From: Stagonosporopsis chrysanthemi
Taxonomy: Eukaryota > Ascomycota > Dothideomycetes > Pleosporales > Didymellaceae
Reading direction: 5' to 3'
Length of the DNA: 64,000 nucleotides
Assembly: GCA_022560025.1 (NCBI GenBank)
Contig: JAFISE010000038.1
Span: forward strand, 62,001-126,000
Of the stretch, positions 1 to 9,290 are shown piece after piece (the first letter of the stretch is position 1; each line of letters begins with the position of its first letter). The notes under the pieces are model-generated. The model was not told the origin of the DNA. It worked only from the letters and a program-made list of their open reading frames with translations, and ran no database searches. A program made the translations under genes and the position numbers.

Positions 1-2132
1 AAAGAGCGTGGTGCTGGATTCCGAACTGTGCGTTTTGAATCATGCAGCTAGAATGCTCCTACAACTGACCGCTCTAGGGGCCCGAGTATGCCATGTGTCA
101 TAGCTTGCAGACACTATAGTAACATACTCGCAGACTTGAGATCACCGGTTATGGCCTGCTAGATCACTTCCTCGAAGGCGATACCTACCTCCATGCATGG
201 GAGCAGCTGGCCATCATCCTGCAGGATGAGTCGATACACGGCATCATCGCCGATATTGGCATGCCCATCATGCATCGCAACAACAGGTACAACTGCCGTG
301 TCATCATTCTTGACGGCAAGATTCTGTTCATCCGTCCTAAGCTGTATCTTGCAAACGACGGCAACTACCGAGAGATGAGGCACTTCATCCCGTGGAACCG
401 CCCACAGCATCATGAGGAGTACTACCTTCCTCAATTTATTCAGAAGATACAGGGCTCCATCAAGGTACCGATTGGAGACATGGTCCTGTCCACACCAGAC
501 ACATGTATCGGCATGGAGACGTGCGAGGAGCTCTTCACGCCATTGTCGCCCCACCTGGCCATGTCGCTGAACGGGGTTGAGGTCATCACCAACTCTAGCG
601 GCTCCCACCACTCTCTGCGGAAGCTCAACACTAGAATCGCCCTGATCCAAGAAGCCACACGCAAGTCAGGTGGTGTTTACCTCTACTCCAATCAGCAAGG
701 CATGGACGGTGATCGACTATACTACGACGGCTGCGCTATGATCATTATCAACGGTGAGATCGTTCAGCAAACATCGCAATTCAGTCTGAATGACGTCGAG
801 GTTTGCGTCGCGACTGTCGACATGGAAGACGTCCGATCTTACCGCAGTGCACCCTCGAGAGGGAACCAGGCTCTCAATGCACCTACATATGAACGTGTTG
901 AGACCCCATTCTACATCGGCAAGGGTGAGGATGAGTTTGACCCCTACCTGGCACCCAGCTCTCCACAAAAGCTGAAGATACATGAACCTGAGGAGGAGAT
1001 CTACCTGAGTGGATCATGCTTCCTCTGGGACTATCTCCGACGCTCCAACCAGGCTGGCTACCTGATTCCACTTTCCGGTGGTATCGACAGTTGTTCGACA
1101 GCAGTACTAGTCTACGGCATGTGCAACCTTGCCTTCGAAGCTCTGCAAGCAGGTAACGCTCAAGTCAAGGCCGATATACAGCGCATCGCAGGTCCCGGCG
1201 AGCCAGAAGGCTGGCTGCCAAAGTCTCCCCAAGAGCTCTGCTCAAAAGTCTTCTCTTCCATCTTCATGGGCATGGCCAAACAGTCCTCCAAAGAAACCCG
1301 CAGCCGCGCCGAACGCCTCTCTCGCGACATTGGCGCCCAACACACCGACCTAGATATTGACTCGATCTTCGAGGCCTTCAAGGGCGTCCTAACCGCCGCC
1401 ACGGGTCACGAACCCGCCTTCAAAGTCCACGGCGGTACGCACGCCGAAAACCTCGCCCTACAAAACATCCAAGCCCGCTCACGTATGGTCCTAAGCTACG
1501 TCTTCGCCCAGCTCCTCCCGACCGTGCGCCAGCGGCCCAACGGCGGCTCGCTCCTCGTGCTGGGCTCAGCCAACGTCGACGAAGCTCTGCGCGGCTACTT
1601 CACAAAGTACGACTGCTCGTCCGCCGACATCAACCCCATTGGCGGCATCTCCAAAACCGACCTGAAGCGCTTCATCGCCTGGGCCGAGACGCACCTCTCG
1701 CTGCCCATCCTGCGCGAGTTCCTCGACGCCACGCCCACCGCCGAGCTCGAGCCCCTGACCGCCGACTACGTCCAGTCCGACGAAGTCGACATGGGCATGT
1801 CGTACGCCGAGCTGTCCGTGTTTGGCCGCCTGCGCAAGAGCCAGAAACTCGGGCCCTATGGCATGTTCCAGCGCCTGGTGCACGAGTGGAAGGACCTCCA
1901 CGAGCCGCGCGTGGTCGCCGACAAGGTCAAGCGCTTCTACCACTATTGGGCCATCAACAGGCACAAGATGACGACCATCACACCCAGTCTGCACATGGAG
2001 GACTATTCGCCCGAGGATAATCGGTTTGATTTGAGGCCATTCTGCTATCCGAGCTTTTGGTCGAGTTGGAGTTTCAAGAAGATTGATGAGGCGGTGGAGA
2101 AGCTGGAGAAGGGGAGGCAGAATGGTGCGTAG
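1..2132 (+). CDS. QNS1: Glutamine-dependent NAD(+) synthetase, 5' end missing
   Basis: This enzyme makes NAD(+) from deamido-NAD, ATP and glutamine, the last step of NAD synthesis in the cytosol and nucleus. Visible exons are 1-27, 78-85 and 134-2132, leaving 677 residues; by comparison with yeast Qns1 (714 aa) roughly 33 N-terminal residues lie off the left edge. The N-terminal nitrilase half is recognisable by RPKLYLANDGNYRE and by the nucleophile region DTCIGMETCEELF. The synthetase half has the ATP-binding loop PLSGGIDSCSTA and the conserved YDCSSADINPIGGISKTDLK. The ELEITGYG motif that carries the N-terminal catalytic region is only restored when two introns (28-77 and 86-133) are removed, leaving an 8-nt exon between them. 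The function is certain from sequence conservation; the micro-exon is inferred from frame and homology. Confidence 0.95.
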
Positions 2133-2337
2133 CTTCTGGCGGGTTCTCTGAGTTCTGCGACCAGACGGCTTGTCAAAGGGCTGAGAATGAAGCTTAGGTA
2201 TACGGGCCATACCGAATTTTGGAATGTAGATACAGCTGCCTCTATATGTGTGCTAGTCGAGAAGAAAATGCCGCAAGACTCAATTATAAACATGATATGC
2301 ACATAAGAGACCATGACCCAGCGACCTACAACCATAT

Positions 2338-3558
2338 CTATCTCAAAACAACCTCCTTCCTCTGCGGCCCCAGCTTCGCCCAAGCATCCTCATGCAGTCT
2401 CCCCACCGCAACCCTCTCCGCCGACCCCCTCTCTTCATCCCACTTGATCAGCATCACGTTAAGCACGCACCAATCGCCCTTCTGGAAAACCTCCTCATCA
2501 AAGTCCACAACCTCCTCATCCCAAACAAACCGCTCACCATCCCAGATCGGCGTGCCAGGGGGGTGCATAGTCGCTATCTGCGGTCTGCGCGTATGCTCCG
2601 CGGGGTCAACACGCTTGTTGCGCGAAAGCAGCACGAACTCGTACGGTCCGTTGTAGTGCGGCGCCGAGATGGAGTCTTCATGCGCCATCAACACACCCGC
2701 CTGTTGACCCTCGGGGTTGATGAGTTGCGAGCACGATATCTCAGCACCCTGATAGTGCAGCTGCGAGGCTGTGAAGCCGTCTGCAGGGATGGTGTGCGCG
2801 GTAAAGCGCAGAGTGGAGCTATCGAGTGTTGGATCGGTGCCGCGTGGGGCGTGGAAGTATGGCGGGTAACGGATACGGAGAGTACTGTGCTTGTCGCGCC
2901 GCATGGTGTAGGGGGTGGATTGGGGCCCGATGTAGTAGTTTTGAATTTCGGAGCGGAAGGTTTCTCCTGTGTTGCGTGGGAGGGTATATGTGTCCGGACA
3001 GCTGGTGGGGTCAAAAGGGAAATTTACGAATCCGGCATGTGATGTCCAGCTCCATGAAGGCTCGTTGTCGTTTCTGGATGTTGTTGCGTCGGCGGGACAC
3101 CATAGAAGGGAGAAGTCGAAAAGAGCTTCCGGAAGACCATGTATGAAATTGCCACCACAGTTCTTTGTTAGCTGTTTCGCCGCTCTGGTGAATTCGGGAG
3201 ACGTGGAAGGGTGTTCAATGCGAGTCACAAGCTGGTTGTATCTTTGAAAGCCAGTGAACCACTCGTCAACTTCTTTGAAGTCCAGCTCTTTGCTTGTGTC
3301 TTTCGGCACGCTAGCATTCGATGCTGAACGTATCCTGTTCACCATGCCTCGGACGGTTCGGCTTCCAGATTTGATTGATCGTCTCGAGTCGTTGCTGGTG
3401 CTGGATGTACGTGATGGTTGTGGAGACACCTGACTGCTTGAAGTTGTTGGCCGCGAGTCTGGTGATTTCTTTCTCCGCGACATGGAGCGACTGATCCATC
3501 CTGGGGAAAGCCTATCCATTGTCGATCTAGGTGTGGTGGAGACGACGAGTAACGACAT
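2338..3558 (-). CDS. HET-family C-terminal module without HET domain
   Basis: A single-exon frame of 406 aa. The central and C-terminal part resembles the region following the HET domain in fungal heterokaryon-incompatibility-type proteins: a YNQLV stretch, then GLPEALFDFSLLWCP and PSWSWTSHAG, followed by a beta-rich tail. The HET domain proper (SYxWG, the CINQ-type motif) is absent, and the first 95 residues are instead Ser/Arg-rich and low complexity. I looked upstream on the same strand to about 4.3 kb and found no HET-like exon. It may be a standalone derivative, a truncated gene, or a protein whose N-terminus was replaced. Its role is unknown; HET proteins generally act in non-self recognition, but that role depends on the missing domain. 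It is convergent with the NAD synthetase gene, 205 nt away. Confidence 0.6.
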   Translation of the reverse strand: MSLLVVSTTPRSTMDRLSPGWISRSMSRRKKSPDSRPTTSSSQVSPQPSRTSSTSNDSRRSIKSGSRTVRGMVNRIRSASNASVPKDTSKELDFKEVDEWFTGFQRYNQLVTRIEHPSTSPEFTRAAKQLTKNCGGNFIHGLPEALFDFSLLWCPADATTSRNDNEPSWSWTSHAGFVNFPFDPTSCPDTYTLPRNTGETFRSEIQNYYIGPQSTPYTMRRDKHSTLRIRYPPYFHAPRGTDPTLDSSTLRFTAHTIPADGFTASQLHYQGAEISCSQLINPEGQQAGVLMAHEDSISAPHYNGPYEFVLLSRNKRVDPAEHTRRPQIATMHPPGTPIWDGERFVWDEEVVDFDEEVFQKGDWCVLNVMLIKWDEERGSAERVAVGRLHEDAWAKLGPQRKEVVLR

Positions 3559-4346
3559 TGACGTTGGTATCGGAAGTGGTCGGAGGGATCTTCAACGAAG
3601 CGGCCAAAGGTAGCGCAAGCTCGACTTGCGGCAGGGTGAGATTGAGAACCAAGGAGAGGTGCTGTGGGGATACTATCGTCTCAGAACGTCGACTCGGTGT
3701 GGCTTTTTGTTCACGAGCGAAAGCTTCGCCTCCGTGTGCCTACACTGCCTCCTTAGGAGGCGTCTTCCAGTATTTCGAGCCGGACAGGTGTGTGCGAGGC
3801 ATGACGAAACACAGTGTGTGGCTGAGCATCGGTGGAGCCCGGCCACAGATCCAGACAACACCCACGTGTTATTAGGAATGCCTCGAACTAGAGTCGAGAT
3901 CTCCATGGCGGACGTGGGTTAATGGAAATGACTTAACACTAGAGTGCTGCTCATTTCCATGTCGTAGGGCCTTGCTGACATCCGGGCTGTGTTTGTTACG
4001 GACGAGCTGACGAGCTTGCACTTGGGGAGCAAGTCTGCGCATGGCGATAGTTGCAAGCGCAGCCCAACACAGACTTTGAGATGTGACTGTCGATTGTGTA
4101 CCGTCATGCTTATCGGTTTCAAGCACCGTGCATGTCGCTCGGGTTTCTTGGTACTGTAAAGCTTGAATGCTGTGGCGAATGCTGTGGCGAATGCTGTGGC
4201 TGATGGCGTCCACACCCCCGCGCTAACAAGACTCGGTCTTTCCGAATGGGTTCCGACAGGCACCAATGACGACGCGTACTTGGTAGTAGCTACATTTACT
4301 TTCACGAGCAGCTTTCGAGCATTACACATTACATTTCGCACCCAAC
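3559..4346. other. Intergenic region
   Basis: This is the space between two divergent genes, the HET-like gene on the minus strand and the RING gene on the plus strand. I see no coding exon in it. It holds a 12-bp tandem repeat (listed separately) and one ACGCGT hexamer at 4272-4277, 70 nt before the RING start codon. Confidence 0.5.
4165..4200 (+). repeat. Tandem repeat, 12 bp x 3
   Basis: Three perfect copies of gaatgctgtggc lie end to end in the promoter region of the RING gene. This is seen directly. No function is assigned. Confidence 0.9.
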
Positions 4347-5060
4347 ATGTCCGGTTACGAAGGTGAGCTGCGCTGCACGATGGTTCCAGCTACACATTGA
4401 CTGACTGCGATCAGTTGAACATAACATCTCCACAAAGGACCAGACGGCGCAATCTGCACCCCGTCGGCCTGACCTCTCCACCTTCTTCTCGCAGCTCGAG
4501 CTCGTCGATACCTCCGATCCACAGGCGCACACCAATGCAAATGCTCTGCCACAACCGGAAAATATGGCGGCGGCATTCCGCCTGCTAGCGAACGCCTTTG
4601 AGCTGATGCGCGGACGACCTGCGGACGAGGGCAGTGGCGGCGAAAACGATTTGCTAGCAAACATGATCGAGGTCCTGCGGCAGAACGCCGACGACCCACC
4701 AGCTGAGCTCAAAGGCTGCCCAGACAGTTTCTTGGACGAGCTCGAGAGGGTGCCAAACAAGTCGCTTAAGCCAACGGATACCTGTCCGATTTGTGTAAAT
4801 CCTTTCCTGGAAGGTGAGCAATGAATGTAACCTGAGATGTTGAAGCCTTGGCTGATTCGGATGGCGGAACAGACCAGTATCCGCTCGTAGTGCAACTGCC
4901 GTGCCACAAGGATCATTTCTTTGACCTCGACTGCATTCGACCCTGGCTCAAGCTAAATTCGACATGTCCACTCGATCGCAAGGAGCTTCTCAAGAAGAAG
5001 CAGTCCCCTCCACCACCCGTTGGGGACGACGAAGAAGAGTACGACGACATGTATGCTTGA
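4347..5060 (+). CDS. RING-finger protein, probable E3 ubiquitin ligase
   Basis: Three exons, 4347-4362, 4415-4813 and 4873-5060, give a protein of about 200 aa. The first intron has a GTGAGC donor and a CTGAC branch site, the second a GTGAGC donor and an ACAG acceptor; both are phase 1. Residues from about 136 form a RING: CPIC, then LPCHKDHFF and DLDCIRPWL, then CPLDRKEL. The order of likely zinc ligands is C-C-C-H-D-C-C-D, because the fifth and eighth positions read Asp. Asp at the last position is known from Rbx1. The C-terminus is acidic (DDEEEYDD). RING proteins recruit E2 enzymes and promote ubiquitin transfer; the substrate cannot be inferred. The intron between CPIC and the rest of the RING explains why neither half alone looks complete. 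Confidence 0.8.
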
Positions 5061-6324
5061 GAAAATTTCAAAACACCAGGATCGTGGTCTGGCTTCTGCC
5101 GACACGTCGCAAGATCTATAAACGTCCAGAAGAGCCAGTCACCTATTTTCAAGCTACCAAGTGAGGGCAACATAGCAGTAGATCCTGAACAGCTCATGAC
5201 ATCGTTGGGTAGCGTACGCGACAGCAAATGCGCGTCCTTGTCATACACAACTGCACCCCAGGTTGCGCTATGGCCAGTCCATCGGCCCCGATGAGCAAGA
5301 TTGAGGAACCGGTGAGCCGCGTTGAAGCTGCTCCACTACACTAAGCGCACTACCATGAAAACCCCCCTTCGGCTTCCAGTAACTGCCATGCATCGTTGTG
5401 TACGCGACCTCGACCTTTTGCATGCCCCGGCTCTGCGTAGAGGTCGCTGAGAGCCAATGCTCAAACTTCGGAGATCGATCTTTTATTTCGCTAGGACCAA
5501 TTTCAAACAATACTAATCATTAACATGCGTTTCTGTCGTCTTCACACTCGCTCTCATCTACGACAAAACTGTCCGACTATGTTCTCCTAATGCGCCGGTT
5601 GAGTGTGGGCATTTTAAACCCTTGCTACGGCTAGGTTAGCGGCCGCAATTGCACTCGGCTACTCACTCTGCAATCACCGATGCGATCTGTGGGGTGGAGA
5701 GAGCCTGACATGTAAGCTGCTTGCAGTTACGAAATGTCACGCCTGACGTGATTACTATCAGTGTCATCTCGGTATCCAAAAACCCGCGCGCATTGTGGTG
5801 AGCTCGCGGCGTTCGTTGGATTATTGATAACAGTAATTCGTGCGAGGTGCGAGCGGAGTTAACTGCCCGGAGACGTGCCAGCACAGGCCCACCAGAGGCG
5901 ACTTTTGCCCCATGCCGAACGCCAGCTCGATCAACAGCTGTGAGGAGGCATCAAAGAAACGCGTGATGAATAACTTGTGGGTAGGGAGACATTCTTTATC
6001 GAGACAACTCTATTCACTTTTATTACTGTTGCTATTCATTAGGCCAAGGCAATGCTGCCACGCTAAGATTGCGCGGAGATCCATGCAGGGTCTCACGACA
6101 GCCGTTTCGGTAAAACATACCTTGTCTAGTGGAGTTACGGACGAGCGCTCGGGCGAGTCCTGACGGCCTATCTCCACAGCTGCACATCTCAGCATTTGCC
6201 GTGCCCACGACATCCACCCCACTATGAAAGCGGCATGCCTCCTCACACCTAAAATGCATCGATCTGCAAGTGGAGCAAGGCACTGTGAAGAGTTGAGAAC
6301 TGGACCAAAACACAACAAGTCGCG
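5061..6324. other. Intergenic region, no gene recognised
   Basis: About 1.26 kb between the RING gene and the zinc-cluster factor. Only short frames without family resemblance are present on either strand. It probably holds the promoter of the downstream regulator. No repeat or RNA gene was recognised. Confidence 0.5.
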
Positions 6325-8414
6325 ATGGAGTCGAAATACCCGTCGACGTGCCTCGGAAATAAGAGGCCACTGAAAGGTCTCAAACGAGCATGCTGGGAAT
6401 GTAAGAGAACGGCTAGATTGAATGTATTTCCCCTTCGGTAACACACTAACGGAAACCTCAAGGCAAGAAGAGGAAGATTCACGGAAGCTCGAGCCAGACG
6501 GACGTCAGTATCTACTCCAGCATGAGCACCCCTACCGGACCGGACCGGATGGTGCAGCAGTCAACCTGCCAAATGCATATGGGAGAACGACTAGGAAAGC
6601 TTGAGCAGCTTTTTGAGAGATTTGTCTGTCGCAAGAACTCTACTGTTGCCACAGAGAGTCCCTGCAGCCCTACCCTGGTTGACTCCCCTGATACTCAGTC
6701 CAAGGGTTCTACACCCATGTTCTCGAGCGATGCACAGAGTGTCTCTTCGCTTGGAGAAGGCATAGTGAGTCCATGTTCCTCAACGATCACCTACATACTT
6801 ACCGGTCCGCAGCTTGGTGCTCAGACATGGAACTCTGTGCCAGTCATTCGCACATCACCAAGCAAACCCGAGAGTACCCAACTCCCAAGTTGCGATGCAG
6901 TCCACAAAGCTCTGACAGCTCTGTTGCCCTCTCAGCACGATGCTGACGTCATTTTCGAGTCATCCAATGGATGGACGATCTTGGGTAGTATTTACAACGC
7001 GTCAACGGAGATTTACGTCAACAAGGACCCTCAGTCATATGCTCTAAACATGTCTGCAGTTGCCCAAGAACGCACGACCATCGTGGCGCGAACGCTTCTC
7101 CACCTCGCTGTGTGCATCAACTCTCTACCGCCCGAGTTCGACCTGTCTTGCCTTTCCGGTATTTGGTCTCTGGAGGCGACGATGCAAAACTACGTTTCCA
7201 CCGTCAGCTCGTTGGTCACCGACTCGGACGAGCACATGCTCACACTCCATGGCCTGGAGTGCCTGATGTTACTCTCCGTCTATCACTTGAACAGCGCGAA
7301 CCTCCGTCAAGCCTGGCTTGTTGTGCGCCGGGCTATGAATTTGGCGCATCTCATGGGCTTCCAACGAATCGTAGTCCAATCCGATGCGGACCCACCGATA
7401 CCAGCAATCAGCAATGCGAAGTCCCTGTGGCGTCGCTTTGTAGATTTGGATCGCTACCTCGGATTGCATCTTCGATTGCCGTTCGGGGCGGATGACGTTC
7501 CTATCTCGGACGACTCTCCCCTACAGATCATCCATCGCGCGAGGATCAACACACTTAGCAAGGAGGTTGCAGACCTTGACCACGACATCACTCCTCAATC
7601 ATATGCAAAAGCTTTAGCACTCGACGAGAAGCTAGAAGTCAATATGCGCCAGATGCCTCCGGAGTTCTGGGACGTTCCCAACATACCGCCTACCGCGCGA
7701 TCGCCGGAATCGTTTGCAGCACTCGAGAGACTGATGGTGCAGATGTGGCACTTTGAGATGAAGATCTTCATCCACCTCCCTTACCTTCTTCGGGCTCCTC
7801 AAGAAAGCCGATACGATTTCTCCAAAGTCACTGCGCTGCAGGCCAGTCGTAATGTGCTGATGCGGTGGTTCGCGCTGCGCAATGCAAGGATCACACAAGC
7901 ATGCTGTCGCGCCGGCGAGATTGGAGTCTTCATCGCTGCGGTGACGCTCACGTTGGACATTGTGATTGAGCTAGCGATGAAGGAGAAGAGTGAAGTGCAG
8001 AAGACAAAGGGAACGGATTTTGCCATGATATGCCGTCTGATTGGCGAAATGGAGAAGCTGGCCAAGGCGTCGTGTCGCGAGAAGATTGCAGCACGCAGCG
8101 CTGTTGTGCTGAAGAAGATGCTGTCCTCACTCGATCCCAACAAACAGTCGAGCGGGAAGGCTCAGATCACGATCCCATTCTTCGGCAAGGTGGATCTGGA
8201 ATACAAGAAGTTGCCGGTACGGCCATTGTTTGATCTCGACTCGGATACAGGCAAGAAGATGAACGCCACGGGAGAGCACCTTCCCGTCTTTTCTTTTGTC
8301 AGCAATGCGCTGTGGCCGCCCGTGAGCGAAGGCTATGAGCGTGATTTGGACTGGGACATGGTCCTGTTTGACGGGCTCGAAGATAGGGATACAGAGGGTA
8401 ATTGGGTGTTCTAG
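6325..8414 (+). CDS. Fungal transcription factor with MHR domain and degenerate Zn2Cys6
   Basis: Two exons, 6325-6400 and 6463-8414, encode 675 aa. The intron (62 nt) has donor GTAAGA and a clear CACTAAC branch site. The spliced N-terminus reads GLKRACWECKKRKIHG, which matches the start of a fungal binuclear zinc cluster (RACxxCxxRK) at the place where these domains normally sit. The third cysteine is Gly and no later cysteine cluster follows in any frame, so only two of six ligands remain. The body has the alpha-helical fungal transcription factor middle region at about residues 290-360 (LLSVYHLNSANLRQAW, LWRRFVDLDRYLGLHLRLP). DNA binding through a normal zinc cluster is unlikely. A start at the internal ATG 6522 (residue 46) is possible and would skip the remnant altogether. 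Confidence 0.75.
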
Positions 8415-9290
8415 CCGCCTTCTTGGATTCAACAAGGACGAAGACGGCAGCAAGGGAGCGGGGTTGACAAGGGTGAAGTAGGACTGTTGACATGCATGTG
8501 CGGCACAGAGATGCCGTGCCGCATGGCCCATTGTGGAAAGTTTAGCAAGGCGTTTGGTGCATGGATGAATGCGTTCTAGTTTGGGTTTCTCGGTCTTCTG
8601 GAACACGATATCCCCAGCGCGTGGCGAATCAGCAAGGGACGGATGGAGTTGCGCCGCAAGCGCGCGATAGCGTTAATGTATTGCATTTTCTGGGGACGTT
8701 GCTTTTTGGTGAGGTGTGAGAGAATAATGAGGCGTGGTGGACTGGAAGGGCACAAGGGCAGCCATGGGCGCGGCGAGTGCAAGGCTGCTAGCGGCAGGCC
8801 ATGGCGGTGGTGTGTGATTGGAGGCAGCCCGGGGGCCTTTGACATGTTTGACTGCATTCCACTGCATTCCACTGCAGCGGCGGAGGCTGAATCCGCTACA
8901 CGTCTCAGCTTGCGAGTCTCCAGACACACCTGGCCGGACCACGGCAGACGGCAGACGGCAGACGGCAAGGCTGCAGGCGGACACGCATACCCAACGCACA
9001 CAGCGCGGGCGGGCTGTGCGTCGACGATCTGCGTGGCCCACCCTCACCCAGTCGCCTCCGCGCGCCTCCCAGGGACCGGCGCCGCAGCACACGACCACGC
9101 CTGGCTCCTATTCCCCCCTCCCTCGACGCGCTGTTCTCGCCGGCCCGGCGCTGCATGTCCGTCGTGCATGCCCCCGTGCCCCCGTGCCCCCGTGCCCCCG
9201 TGCCCCCGTGCCCCCCTCCGCCGCGAAGACAGTCTCGTAGGCAGCGCGCTTGCTGAGCGCCTTGGGCTTGCTGCTCAACCCGCCGGAAGC
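8415..9290. other. Intergenic / 5' leader with short tandem repeats
   Basis: This stretch separates the transcription factor from the Cys-rich protein. From 8643 it is open in the frame of the downstream gene, but the translation is low complexity and carries short tandem repeats: a cattccactg 10-mer near 8848-8871, three agacggc units near 8943-8968, and the 8-bp array below. I read it as promoter and leader rather than coding sequence. Confidence 0.55.
9170..9217 (+). repeat. Tandem repeat, 8 bp x about 6
   Basis: A run of roughly six copies of the unit cccccgtg lies about 75 nt before the start codon of the next gene. It would encode a Pro/Arg/Ala repeat if translated, which supports its being untranslated leader. 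Exact limits are approximate. Confidence 0.8.

Noticed and set aside
8643..9290. N-terminal extension of the Cys-rich protein to the ATG at 8643
   Set aside because: In frame and open, but made of tandem repeats and low-complexity sequence; the ATG at 9291 starts a more protein-like sequence.
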